Of a DNA stretch of 64,000 bases, positions 46,050 to 57,352 are shown piece by piece. The notes below the pieces were generated by a model, which was not told the DNA's origin, did not search any database, and saw only the letters and a list, made by a program, of their open reading frames with translations. This DNA comes from Tetraselmis striata. Taxonomy: Eukaryota; Chlorophyta; Chlorodendrophyceae; Chlorodendrales; Chlorodendraceae. Numbering within the stretch: the stretch's first letter is position 1; every line of letters begins with the position of its first letter. Position numbers and translations under genes: made by a program. The stretch lies in contig VCJN01001789.1 in NCBI GenBank assembly GCA_006384855.1, positions 1 through 64,000 of the forward strand. Reading direction: 5' to 3'.

Positions 46050-46125
46050 CCAGGAATCGAACCCGGTTCCTCTGGCACACGAGACGACCGCCCTACCGAG
46101 CGGACAAGGGATGTACCTTGTAAAG
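46050..46125 (-). other. tRNA-like segment (probable tRNA-derived repeat, not a functional tRNA)
   Basis: On the minus strand there is a near-perfect T-arm (CCGGG TTCGATT CCTGG, one G-T pair). A D-arm-like GTCC...GGTAGGGC is also present, and partial acceptor pairing (ACATC with GATGT). The anticodon stem does not pair, and two acceptor pairs are mismatched. It could be the promoter-bearing head of a SINE or a decayed tRNA gene. Confidence 0.35.
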
Positions 46126-46346
46126 GTTTTGCCGGTATTACGGGTACAGGTACTCGTAATCCGGACAGACGGCCTAGGCGAGCTGGGACCAGCCCGCCTA
46201 TCCGCACGTTGGCCCATTTTTCAGGTCCTCATTCGATTCGTGAGTAGCGCAGTATTATATTAAAAAAAAAGATCAAGCCTACCAGCCGCGTAAAAGCGGG
46301 CCGCTGAATACTGGTGTGCATTACAAAAAGGCCACTAACAAACCCA

Positions 46347-47156
46347 TTCCCCTACCTCTTGGGTTGAGCGGAGGAAAAGGAGAGCCGCTTCCGAAATCGC
46401 CTGGAATATGAGAGAATTTATACCGGTTAGACTACGGTTTTATCACGGAATTTTAGGCGTCCTCCGTCTGTCCTCCGTCCGTCCGTCCTCCGTCCGTCAC
46501 TCCTCCGCCATACGCGCTTCGTGCATGAACCGTCATACGTTCGGTGTTCGCTCGTTTGATTTCACGGTACTGGTACGTGTACGTCAGGTCTACGGGGCGG
46601 GCACGGCGCGAATCGCCATGCCCGCCGCCTGTACCGGCACCGGACGCCGGACGCCGTCGTTCGACCGTCGCCCGTCCGTCGACGGACGCCGGGCCCCGGG
46701 TCGGCGGACTGCCCCCGCACCGCGGCGACCCCTTTTTACAGCATCATTTTACAGCATATACTTGGACTTCCGTATAGTCGCTGTATAAATATAAATATAA
46801 ATATAGAGGGCAAGTCTCGCTTGCTGATTCAGCAGTAAAAACGCGCTGCGGCACCGCGTTATTTTGGCGTTTTAGACGAATATATGACGTGCCTGGGCTA
46901 GAATACACGCGCATCCATTCAGAACCTTAACGTACACGTACCAGTACCGTGAAATCAAACGAGCGAACACCGAACGTATGACGGTTCATGCACGAATCGC
47001 GTATGGCGGAGGACGGACGGACGGAGGACGGACGGAGGACGCCTAAAATTCCGTGATAAAACCGTATTATTTGTAACCGGTATCGATTCTCTCATGTTCC
47101 AAGCGATTTCGGACGCGGCTCTCCTTTTCCTCCGCTCAACCCAAGAGGTAGGGGAA
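46347..47156. mobile_element. 0.81-kb foldback element with about 230-bp inverted arms
   Basis: The left arm begins TTCCCCTACCTCTTGGGTTG (46347) and the right arm is its inverse ending at 47156. The arms stay alignable for about 230 bp, through TTTTATCACGGAATTTTAGG, CGTCCTCCGTCCG repeats, ATACGTTCGGTGTTCGCTCG and GATTTCACGGTACTGGTACG. CCA lies outside both ends, a possible 3-bp target duplication. The loop contains ATAAATATAAATATAAATAT and no gene. Partial copies follow at 48105-48725. Confidence 0.8.
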
Positions 47157-47329
47157 CCATAATTGATTACATGAGCCAGCTGCAAAATTCAAGAAATCCA
47201 TACAGAAATCCAGAAGAAAATCCAGCTACGGAACACCAAAGGCGGGAACCGCCATGACAGCCACCGACCAGGCATCGCCACCAGCTAGCCGCCGCGCCAC
47301 GCAGTAGGGACGCTCTCCCCAACACACAA

Positions 47330-48095
47330 TCCCGGGCCACTCCAATAGCGGCACTAGGCCGAATGTGATGTGAAGGCGCCGACAGGAAAGGAGCTTCGAA
47401 GTAGAGGTCTCGCAGCAAGGAGCGGAAGTGGGGGGTCCAACCCAGAACGGGGCGCCACGGGCGGGTAACAGACGCAAGCCACCCAACGCCAAATCCGCCG
47501 CCGGCTCGGCCAGCGCGTCCTTTTCCGCCAAACGTAGAACGCCTTCCCCGCCCAAAGAAACATCCCGGGCCACTCCAATAACGGCGCTGAGCCGAATGTG
47601 ATGTGGAGGCGCCAACAAGAAGGGAGAAAGTGCTCAACGAGTAGGGAATGGAGAGCCGACCGGGCCAGCAACGACGTAAGACGCTGATGTCTAGCGCGCG
47701 TTGTTCCGCCCAGCGCTAGATCCGCCGCCAGCTCGGTCGCGTCCCCTTCCGCCGAACGTAGAACTCCTTTCCCATCACAACATCCCGGGCCACTCCAATA
47801 GCGGCACTAGGCCGAATGTGATTTGGAGGCGCCGACAGGATAGGAGGGAGAGGGTGCTCAAAGAACAACGAACGGGGACTTGACCGGACCAGCAACGACG
47901 TGAGACGCCGGTGTCCAGCTCACACTGCTCCTCCGCGGCAGTGGCAGCACGAGCGGGGCCAAGGCTACCAAGGCGCCACCCGTGCACGATCCCCGCCCCC
48001 ATCCCCAACCGGGGGTGAAGGCGGAGGAAGGGCCCGCGATTCCGAGGGCCGAGGACGGTCGCCGGGCCCGCCCAAGCGGTGGGTGGGTGGGTTAT
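47330..48095 (+). repeat. Tandem array of the dispersed repeat family (last unit = copy 2 of 429-735)
   Basis: Units begin with CCGGGCCACTCCAATA, then GCCGAATGTGATkTGgAGGCGCC, at about 47335, 47568 and 47787. The third unit extends to 48095 and matches 429-735 at the window start. Unit length varies (about 230 and 220 bp, then 310 bp). The array lies directly after the foldback element. Confidence 0.75.
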
Positions 48096-48104
48096 TTACA
48101 CCAT

Positions 48105-48725
48105 AATGAGCAGTAAAAACGCGTTGCGGTACCGCGTTATTTTGGCGTATCAGACGAATATGAAGCGTGCCTGGGCTAGAATACACGCGCGTCCATTCAG
48201 AAACAAGCCATACTCGTACCTGTACCGTGAAATCAAACGACCGAATACCGAACGTACAACGGTTCATTCACGAAGACGCAGCACGCGAGGAGGGAGGAGG
48301 AGGACATTCGTGATTTTTGTAATATGTTTCCGGTATAATTCAAGATAAATTCGTCTTTGTTGCAGGATTTTTCCGGACTGTGGTACCAGCGCCTAGAAAT
48401 CAAACGAGCAAACATCGAACGTATGACGGTTCATTCACGAAGACACAGCACACGCGGAAGAGGAGGAGGAGGAGGAGGAGGACGCCTCAGATTTCGTAAT
48501 GAAAACGCGGTGCTTCGTTACCGGTATTGGTTCGCTCACACTGCGGGCAATTTCGGACCGCCACCTCCGTTTTCTTCGCTAAACCCAAGAGGTAGGTGGA
48601 GGAGGACATTCGTGATCTCATAATGAAAACGCAGTGCTACCGGTATTGCTTCGATCACACTGCGGGCGATTTCGGACTGCCTCCTCCGTTTTCTCCGCCC
48701 AACCCAAGAGGTTGAGCGGAGCAAA
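48105..48725 (+). repeat. Truncated derivatives of the foldback element
   Basis: 48108-48310 repeats the loop-plus-right-arm of the foldback element (AGCAGTAAAAACGCG, GTGCCTGGGCTAGAATACAC, CCGTGAAATCAAACGA). 48395-48600 repeats an arm (ATCGAACGTATGACGGTTCA to AACCCAAGAGGTAGG). 48600-48720 repeats only the arm end (AACCCAAGAGGTTGAGCGGA). GAG-triplet expansions (48453-48483) sit at the arm position where the parent has CGGACGGAGGACGG. Confidence 0.75.
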
Positions 48726-49983
48726 CTTCCGCATGGATGCGGTCCTTGCTTGCTGCCCTGACCACCGAGTAGTATGGTCAGGCCTTTAGGCCTCAGTCAA
48801 CGCTTTTGCCGAGGGGGAGCATGGAAGTATCTTGGCTTGCATTGCCACCATAGTGCATGGAGAGGGATGGGGGACGAACAACTACGGTACCGTCTGGCGG
48901 ATGTCAGTGCGAGTGTTGTGCGTCAAGTAGATAGGCGCAGTTGCTATCAAAAAAAGTCCGGTGCCGCGCATGGACGACTCGCGCTCCGCTAGTATATTGC
49001 GCAGGTTGTAACAGTACGAGTAACCGGTTTGCTGCGTATCCATCCCGTAATATCCCAGTAATTGTGTTAAGTACTGAGCCATATCCCGTATGGCGCCCGT
49101 AATTAGTCTGTAAATGAGGACACATGTGTCGCTGGATGACACAGACGTGCTTCAGGGTCGTAAATTGAAATTGAATTTGATTACACCTGCTAGTATGCTG
49201 CATCCACGGGCTCAGACCGAGTTGCTCTTAGGGCATGTTGTCTCTAACCATGATAGTGAACACGAAGTGTAATTACAACTCTGTCAAGCTACCGGCCGTC
49301 CTCTTGTGCTCTAGCCTCTCCTCCTTCCGACGGGTTGTTGCTAGGACAGCAGCGCCCCCTGATGTCCGTACCCAAGTCAGGCCTATCCCATTCAGAGCTC
49401 ATCGGGTAGGATTAGGCAGCCAAAGGCGTCCCGCCCACATTTATTAAGGTGAGATGGGGGGAGGGCGCTGACCGGAATAGCTAATTGTCGCTCAGTATTT
49501 ATCCACCGTTGAGCCATACTATCTAGAAAGGATTCGCGGGGCTGCGATGCCCACCTTCAATGGAGTACGTATTGTTGTATTTGGCGGAGGAGAAGCTGCT
49601 GCGGTAATCAGCGACGGGGATGTCCCCTGTTTCGGGCGGTACGGTCATAATATTGCGTGAAAGTATAGTATAGTAGCAATAGCGGTCACACTGGTTAATA
49701 GTGGCCGGTGTTCTTAGGTCAGCTGGCCGGCTTGTCGTGACGATGGATCGCGCGGCCGTTATTGGTGTGAGCTGCCGGATGAGTGGTCTATTTTGTCGTC
49801 CGTCTCCCACTCGATGACAAAGTCGCGAGTGCCAAATTGGCGCGGCTTTGCTCATGCTGCCGGTGCGCGCGGCGCACCGCCCGGCATGCCGCCTGAGCGG
49901 CTACGTCCCCGGGGCTGCTTCTTCTTGTGCTTGCTAGGTGCAGCAACCTTGCCTTTGCCTGCCGGGAGGGGCTGGCGGGGGTG
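48726..49983. other. Spacer
   Basis: No gene was recognised. Short open frames on both strands show no family signature. Composition is mixed. Confidence 0.4.
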
Positions 49984-51028
49984 TTACTCGAGCTGAATAT
50001 AATGGCGCTTGGGGTTACGCGGTCGATATGACTCCGCTGTGAGGCGGGCAAGTTCGGCCGCGAGTGCGGGCTTGCTGGCCGGCGGGGGAGGACATGGCGA
50101 GCAGCTCGGTGGTCTCGGTGGTGAGGTGCAAAAGCTCGACAAGTCTTTCTGTGTGTGCCGGCGCGGAATTTGCACTGCGCTAGAGAGCGCTTGCGGGGCG
50201 GGGGGGGGGGGGGGGTGGTCGAGGGAAACGTCGGCCAGACCTGGTACCTCCGTTGCTCGCGATGGGCGGTATCCACGCACGTTCATAGTGCTGTCATTCT
50301 CCTTGCAGTTCAGTTCAATCTCGTCCTCGTCGTCTGTCTGTATTCTTGTGATGGCGGTCGCCGCTGGGGCTGTGGCTGCAGACGCAGGGGCTCGGTGAGC
50401 TGCTCCGGGGGCGGGCTCCGTTGCTGCTCGGCGCCGGTCGATGGCTGCGACGGCAAGAGCTACCACCCAGCGCCTCCGCATCACGTGTTCGAACCCATGG
50501 GGGGGATTGTCGTCGACCTGGGGTTCGGCCCGGGCTGCTAGGGTCGATGTTATTGTCGGTTGGGCTGGACCGGCTAGCGATGGTGCTGGCGTTGTTCCCG
50601 CGGGCCGCTCCTCGACCGGCGCCGGAGTTGGCGCGGCCTTGATCTTCCCGCTCACTATCGAGACTGTCTTACGCCACTGCTCCGTTCTGTCAGTGACCCG
50701 GGTGCCGCCGATGACGAGGCTGTGGTGGTGGGCGGTCAGCTGCAGGGTGAGGGTGTAGACCGCGCGATGTTCGGCTCGGAGGGCGAGGGATGCTGGAGGG
50801 GTCTTCCGAGCGTTCTTGCGCATGCCCAATAATAATAACGCTGTGCGTCAGAGCTGGTTGTGGCCAGCGTTGCCGCCGAGCTCTTCCGCCTCTCGGACCG
50901 TCTGGCTGAAGGGGTGTACGAGTAATTCCGAGGGATTGAACTCGGACTCCGTGAGGTAGATGACGATGGTGCGGAGGCGGACCGCCCGCACAAGGCCGAT
51001 GAGGGCTTTTGCGTCGCTTCATCGTCAT
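49984..51028 (-). CDS. Unidentified minus-strand open frame, 281 codons plus an upstream extension past one stop
   Basis: From 50829 to 49984 a 281-codon frame is open. It contains AEHRAVYTLTLQLTAHHHSL, VIGGTRVTDRTEQWRKTVS, then Ala/Pro-rich linkers and an end at RPRNPKRHYIQLE. The same frame continues upstream to about 51020 with coding-like sequence (ALIGLVRAVRLRTIVIYLTE, SEFNPSELLVHPFSQTV), broken by a single TGA next to HNQL (about 50853). No family was recognised. It may be a mobile-element gene with one nonsense mutation, or two exons. A G-run at 50200-50213 lies inside, read as a proline run. Confidence 0.35.
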
Positions 51029-52417
51029 CTATCTACCGCGACGCGGCGATGCGCTCCGGGCATCCCTTTCCGCCAAGAAACCTGACCGATTCTAGGCGCT
51101 CCCCGACGACAGTGCTACCCCACCCCTTCCGTGGAACGCCGCTACCCTCGGCGACTGGCTCAAGCGGGCCGTCGGCCGCATCAATCGAGCCCCCCACCCC
51201 CCACCCCGAGCGAAGGCTTAATGTGGATCTCGCACTCCTTATACAGAAAGACGCGGCGGGCGTATACACGCAGCGGCGTACCCTTGGACAAAATCCTCAG
51301 TGGCGGATTGGCCCGCAATTCTGCGGTAATCATCAACGACTACGTCGCCCCGATTATGCTTCCTACCCGCGCTTTTGTTCGGCTGGCTCTCTCCCACGGT
51401 GTTCCTTTGCAGCCTTCTCGGCAGCGCCCGCCCCGCTTCGTCGGCGCTGCCTCGCCCCCTCCATAGTCTAGAAACCGAGGCGACTAATCTCCCTGGCCTA
51501 CCTCCCTTTCAGATGTTCAAAGCTGTATTCTTGGGGTTTCCTTTCTCTCCTCCAGCCCTAGGGCATGCGGGTGTCGACACTGGCTGCCCGCGGCCTCTGC
51601 GTCACGCCAATTTGACGTGGCGGCCACAAGGCAATGCACGCCCGCCGGCAAGCTCGGTGCTACTTTAGCACTGACATGCACTTTGCGTGCCGCCCTCGGC
51701 AAAAAAACTCGCTCACCCCAGTAGTCCGCTAGATGGGACCACTCTCTTAGTTTTGTCCTGGCCTCCTGTCCGCACAACCCGCCCTCCCGCCTCCCTCTTT
51801 TGTGGCTCTCTGCCGCGAGTCCCCCCGCCTTTTCTGTGCAACAAAACCTGCGAACCTTTCGGCTAATCTCCCTTGCCTACCTCCCTTTGCATAAATTGGC
51901 GGGAGTCGCATCATTATTACGGTGTACTAGTCGCTACCATGTACCGTAGGTCCGTAGTACAAGGTGTGTCACTGGCCTTTAATTAGTATTGCAGAATGCT
52001 CCGGCAATTTGCTTGATGACTATAAAGGAGCGTCGCCTACCCAGGGCTTTCCGTAACTGGATTGCTGCCTAAACGGCCGTCGTAGAGCAGACGCTGCAAG
52101 GGTTTCACTGGTGCGAGTCCTGTCCCGGGGGCGAAAAAAAACAAAAAAAGTGTGTCCACTACCAAAGTGTACATTCGACGTTTCCCTGTACAGTACGCGA
52201 GGTGGCACACGACGAACCGGCGATGGCGGCGGGGCCGGGCGGGGCGGGGGGGGGGGGGGGGGGGGGGAGGGGGGGTTGGTCGACCGGACAGCATGCAGCG
52301 TCCACCTGCTGTCGCCGGCTGCAAAGAGCGCACTCCCGTAGCAACCGAGGTGCGTCGACGCGGTCATGCCCGTGGAGCGCTGATACGTACTGCTGGAGGT
52401 GAGGATATTCGTACGCG
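51029..52417. other. Spacer upstream of the glycosyltransferase gene
   Basis: No gene was recognised. It includes the SINE-like copy at 51968-52149 and a G-run at 52245-52275 about 140 bp upstream of the glycosyltransferase start. A TAGTCGCTA motif occurs at 51926-51934. Confidence 0.5.
51968..52149 (+). repeat. Short interspersed repeat with A-rich end, copy 2
   Basis: This is the same family as 23971-24172 and 56856-57049 and ends GGGGGCGAAAAAAAACAAAAAAAG, the longest A-rich tail of the three. It lies 270 bp upstream of the glycosyltransferase start codon. Confidence 0.8.
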
Positions 52418-53975
52418 ATGCCACCGCTGTCTGTGGGGGCGTCGTTGTCCCGCCGCAGCGGTGGTGCGATCCGGCGGCGGTTGGGGCCCATCCGGAGGCT
52501 GTTGCCGGCTGTCGTAATTCTCCTCGGACTCGCACTTGCGGGCGACCTGCTGTGGGTGCACTCGCGGGACCGGGATCCGGACAGCTCGAGCGTCGCCCAT
52601 GGCAAAGTGTCCCATGATCGTATGAGGCATCAGCGGCGGCTGATCTCCAGGACGCCTCGCGAGGCGGCTGTCGCAGATGGCTCCACGGACCGCGGCACAC
52701 AGCGAGCCAATTATAGGCCTGCGGCCGATGGGCTGGGCGGCAGAAGGGACTCGCGAGACAGGGCGCTTGGCATGGCGCTAAATTCGAAGTCTGATCGACC
52801 GCGCCCGGCGCACGCGGGGGATGGCGCGCTGGCCAACCGCACCGCCGACTTGTTGGCTGGCCTTCCGGCGCTGCTGGCAGTGAGCGCGGAGGGGCAGCGG
52901 AGGCCCCGGGCGGAGGGGGTCGACCCGCCGTACCTGGTGACTATCTTCGGCATGGACGACGGCGACGAGCCGGCCCGAATGCGCCACTTTTTGCGCCACT
53001 ACCTGAATACACTGGCCCTGCGCCGTGACAGGTGCCTGTTTGCCCTGCATAGCAACTTTGGCGATCAGGAGCGACTGGAAGCAGGTGAGGGGCGTGAATT
53101 TCCTGCAATAATGCCCCGCGTTGTGTTATTATTTGTTCTCTCTTGAATTCATTGCTAGCGAGGAGGGCTAAGAAAACCGCCTGGCGCAATATTCAGGGCG
53201 GAAAATCCTGGCGGAGTGGGGTGTGCAGCCCCGTCGGATGCTTCGAGCAGGATTCGACAACATTGCTCTGGCTGTGTTGATACGAGAGCTGCTGGATGAG
53301 GCGGGCGTGAAGCGCGCCGACCAGTGGGTGCTGCGCGTGGACTCTGACGAGTTTCTCGACATGGCGTCCAATGCGGACCTCACCAACACGCTTGCCGGAA
53401 GGGTGCCTGCGGTGTGCAATTACTTCAAGCTCGCCATGGCGGACCGCGTGTCGGCCACAGGGGAGCTGGTGGGCATTCAGGCGGAGGATCGCGCGGGCAG
53501 CTTGTACGAGCAGTACCCCGCAAAGTGCCAGATTACCAGGCGCATTGCTCTGGCGTTATCCACAAAAGCTGCCATTCACAATGGGAGACTGCGGACGACG
53601 CCTGGCGGCCATCGGATCGACAGGGATAACAGCACGGACATCTCCGTGCAGTGCGTGTCCAGCAGCGTCCAAACCCTCAGCCACTTCAAGTGGGTGGCGA
53701 CGGTGCCGCAGCGGCTGAGGCGGCGCGTGGAGCAGTACAAGGCGCTGGGCTACAACTACCACGACGAGTCCACGCGAGTGCTGAAGTACCTTGAAGAGCA
53801 CGATGGCCGCTTTGATGTGGGTAACGACAGCTATTGTGGGGTAGAGTACAGTTTGGGGGACGATGTCCACATCCCCGCGCTGCCCTCCATCGGCACACGG
53901 GATGTACAGAGGTGGAAGGATTTTTGGAAAACTGTGAAAGAAGGGCACGATGATGCAGACGACCTCACATGGTAG
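52418..53975 (+). CDS. Type II membrane glycosyltransferase, GT92/DUF23-like, two exons
   Basis: Exons 52418-53084 and 53197-53975 join in phase to 481 residues. The short basic N-terminus (RRSGGAIRRRLGPIRRL) and a membrane helix at about residues 29-47 (LPAVVILLGLALAGDLLWV) give a type II Golgi topology. A low-complexity stem of about 110 residues follows. The catalytic region starts at PPYLVTIFGMDDGDEPARM and contains the donor/metal-binding acidic motif in QWVLRVDSDEFLDMA (about residues 265-275), resembling the D-x-DEF motif of GT92-type enzymes. It also has AVCNYFKLAMADRV and SHFKWVATVPQRLRRRV. It probably modifies glycoproteins or wall glycans; donor and acceptor are unknown. The intron is short (112 bp). 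A GT2-type assignment is the alternative. Confidence 0.75.
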
Positions 53976-56207
53976 CTTGTCACAGGACAGCCCTTCAGAC
54001 ACGCTGGCTGCTCATCCGCACAGCTGGCGCCCTCTTGCACAAGATGAGAATGTTAACAGAATACCACGTGCTAGCAAATATCTTTCCCCCCGCCAGTTGC
54101 ACGACCATTTGCCTGGCCTTACAAACGACTGTAAACCATGAAGTTTCATGTGCCAGCTGTCTACTTCTACGTCTTATCAACAGAGCTCGGCGATCCCACA
54201 ATCTGTTAGCAGCGACAGGTGCTCTCTGATTCACTGCCAAACGCGCCGTATGAGTCCAATGATAAGTGAAGAAACTCCTACAGTCTGTAAGACCCGGCCA
54301 GTCTCAGAATACAACCTGCAAGAAGAACGACCGGAGTGAAGCATGGAAGTGTTTTGCCCTGTTCCTTGCTTACAAAGCAGCCACGGGGGAGTCCGTGGGA
54401 GGTAGCCAGTATTGCCGACCTCGCGAATTTGTGGAAGTTCTGCTGGCGCCGCCCCCCCTTCAACCCGTAGCGCAATGGACAAAATCGGCGCACACCCATC
54501 ACTCCCCCGGTGATTCCGCTCGTCGTGGATCAAAGGGGCAGGTCATGCGCGCAGATGATGCCGATATCCTTGTAACAAAGATGGGTTTAGCGAGAACTAC
54601 TGCTGGGGGCATCAAACCGTTTCTTTGTGGACAAGTGTACGAAGGGGAGCGGGCGCGCCTGGTGCGCACCACCCTGCCCGCTGCAGAGCACCGTTTATAA
54701 CCAACAATTACAGATGGTGGGTCATTGCGGTGCTCATTACTGTAAAGACTTGGCCGCTTGGCTCGTCGGCCAGGCACGGCGTTGCGGCACCCGAGGACCC
54801 TCGCGGCACCTGGCTTGCGGAACATCGCGGCTGAGTTCCCCGCCGAGTTCCGTCAACATGCGGCTCGGGTGCGCTCATCGCCTCTGCAGTGCGTCTCTGC
54901 TACTGTCCGCAGTACCATGGGCGAGCTTCGGGCTGATGGGATCCAATCTTCCTTGGCCTCCGTGTGCTCTGGGGAGGCTCGTATTTCGTGGCTGGACGAA
55001 TCAGAATGATTGGTAGCTGAGTTCGCCTGCGGGTCTTGCTAGGGTCCCTTTCGGATGCTCTTGGCTATCACTTGGTTCATTGGTTGGCTCTGGCTGGCTG
55101 GATCTTTTTGAACAGATGCAAGACTTGGCGCTGATGATTCTTAGATACGCATGTAAAATATGTACACATATATACATATTTAGGTCCCAGAGACGACAGC
55201 AATAAGGGATGCTTGAAGGTGGGACCCTTGAGTATACATGCGATCGATTTCCAATGTTCACCTCCTGTAATACCCGCATTGGGATATCATCGCCAGCCGT
55301 CAGACTACATTATAGCAGCTCCCATCAGTCCTGCTGCGCATGATACCGTGGCATTGTGTCCATTCTGCGCGACGCTGCGCATCTGTGCAGTCGTTGATGA
55401 TGCAGCGTCAATAAGCGGAAGCATGTTGCCTCCGGGACCCGTACATAATCCAGCACACCACCACGACTGCATAGTGCCCGCACGCCATCAGCTTAGTGAC
55501 GCGCCATGACTACAGCACAGCAGCTCCGTGGGAATGATGGCGAAGTGAACCCATACACCGGTGTGGCAGGGCCGCTGATTTCCTCACTCACACCGCCACC
55601 GTTACACCTCTGGGATCTTTGCTGCTCTTGCATGGGGGCCATTGCCGGTATGTATGTACCAGCACGGACACGGTTACATCGTCAGCCATGCATGCAGCGC
55701 TGCAACGCCTTCCCCGCCGCGCCCGCGATACAGCCAGACATTCCGAGGCTACCGTCACTGCTGGAGTCACGTTGGGTTACTGTTTCATGCGTCCCACTGT
55801 ACTTGCACACAGTACACATAAAGTAGATTCCCAATGTACACACATCGCGGTTTCATGCACGAGTACATTGGTCGCGCGCCGCCTTGCTCGTCATGCGGCG
55901 TCACGGCCGCCCTGCGCTTGGCACCACCCGCGAGCGCTGTCCGAGCTGGGAGCCACAGCACTTGGTACGCTGGTCCCAGTGACGCGCAACGGGCCCGTTC
56001 CCCGCCCGCTGCCACGCCGCTGGTTGTCAGCTGCCAGCTCAGGCAAAACCTCGTAGGCTGGGCCTCTGGTGCGGCCTGCGGGGTGCACCCATCAGGGGGG
56101 CCTGGCTAGGCACCTGTCTTATTGAGAGGCGCCGGGCGAGGCGCCGGGTGGCAGGGGTGTCTTCCCCCCCCATACAACCCGGGGAGGTGGTTTATCCTAG
56201 GGTTCCC
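53976..56207. other. Spacer with an old duplicated segment
   Basis: No well-supported gene was found. 54720-55020 resembles 4400-4720 (see findings). A short perfect repeat TGTACACATATATACATA is near 55161. Open frames elsewhere lack family signatures. Confidence 0.45.
54720..55020 (+). pseudogene. Diverged coding-like segment resembling 4400-4720
   Basis: Open frames here read VIAVLITVKTWPLGSSARHG, LRNIAAEFPAEFRQHAARVR and STMGELRADGIQSSLASVCS, ending at SGEARISWLDESE. The segment at 4400-4720 reads DVFAVPIAAKTSTRRSIVLL, LRNILAESPAEFCQLN and HGIMGE with the same order and spacing but with stops. Both look like decayed copies of one unknown coding sequence. Confidence 0.35.
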
Positions 56208-56601
56208 TTAGGGTTTCACCCCCTTCTTCTTCTTCTTCTTCTTCTTCCTGCGTCCCCGCCGCCGGTCCGGCCAGAGCCTGCCCGCCCCCGGGCACAGGGG
56301 CGCCTCGCGCCACGGCACGCGCACCGGCAGCAGCGGCACCGCCTCCCAGGGCGGCACCACTCGCAGCCGCTCCCCGTGCGGCCCGCGCCGCGCCGCCAGC
56401 GCCGCCAGCTCCTCGTGCAACGGCCGCGGCAGCTGCTCGCACGGCGCCGCCGCCGCCGCTGCCGCCGCGTCTGCGCCCGCGCCCGCGCCCGTCTCCTCGG
56501 CCGCCCGGCCGTGGCGGTGGGGGTTGTCGCTCTGGTGCGTCCGCAGGTACGCCAGCAGCTTGTCGTTGCGCCGCAGCTGCTGCACAAAGGGATGCCACTT
56601 C
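56208..56601 (-). CDS. Orphan terminal exon of an unidentified protein with a poly-lysine end
   Basis: After a good acceptor (TGCGCAG at 56602-56608 on the minus strand) the exon reads KWHPFVQQLRRNDKLLAYLR, THQSDNPHRHGRAAEE and an Ala run. It continues with PLHEELAALAARRGPHGERL and RVVPPWEAVPLLPVRVPWRE and ends in RRRGRRKKKKKKKK then GVKP and a TAA. The basic end, encoded by a CTT triplet run at 56222-56247, suggests nuclear or nucleolar targeting. I do not recognise the family. Upstream on the minus strand there is only repeat DNA (56700-57350), so the 5' part of the gene is missing or displaced. Confidence 0.45.
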
Positions 56602-56855
56602 CTGCGCAGCCCAGGTTAGGGGGTGGCGGGGGAAGCAAGGCGTCAAGGAGAGCCTGCCGGACGGCACCCGGCCGCCTTAGCGGCAATATATCGGGGAACG
56701 CAACCTTAGGAATATATCCAAATAAAAAGACATCGCGGGGAGGAAATGGATGGTTCCTCGCACGCCAATAAGCCAACAACGCGCTATGTCCATTGGTATT
56801 TTTTTCAGACGGCAGTGTTTTAGACGGCAGTGTTTGATGGCAGTGTTTTAGACGG

Positions 56856-57049
56856 TGATCCAACAGTGTTGGAAATTCCGTCACTGGCCTCCAATTAGTC
56901 TTGCAGAATGCTTTGGCAATTTGCTGGATGACTGTAACGGAGCGTCGCCTACCCAGGGCTTTCCGTAACTGGATTGCTGCCTAAACGGCCGTCGTAGAGA
57001 CCCGCAAGGGTTTCACTGGTGCCAGTCCTGTCCTGGGGGCGAAAAAAAA
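56856..57049 (+). repeat. Short interspersed repeat with A-rich end, copy 3
   Basis: Same family as 23971-24172 and 51968-52149. It ends with an eight-A run (57042-57049). Confidence 0.8.
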
Positions 57050-57112
57050 TGTCCCTATTATTTTTTTTCAGACTAATGCATCACGAAAATTACTAGTGTT
57101 GGGTAGCACCCC

Positions 57113-57352
57113 GTGTTTCTGTCTTTCAGAGCCAAAAATGGACGGTTCTTTCAGTTGACAGCGCGGGACAGCCGACAGGCGGCGGGGGAGCCGCAGCCTT
57201 GCTTGCTAGAGCCAACCCACAGCGGCCGTGTGGGAGCAAAATCCACGAGTGACGCGGACGACTACCTCGCGGTGCTAAAGCTATTGCAGAGAGCAGAGTC
57301 TGGTAACGAGGACGTGCAACCAATAGGAATACATCCAAAGGAAACGACATAG
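57113..57352 (+). pseudogene. Fragment of the DIRS-like gag region
   Basis: The plus-strand frame contains SRQAAGEPQPCLLE, SGRVGAKSTSDADDYLAVLK and LLQRAESGNEDVQP, matching the minus-strand gag-like region at 23440-23215. It lacks the palindromic insertion found there. Only about 70 codons of homology remain. Confidence 0.65.
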
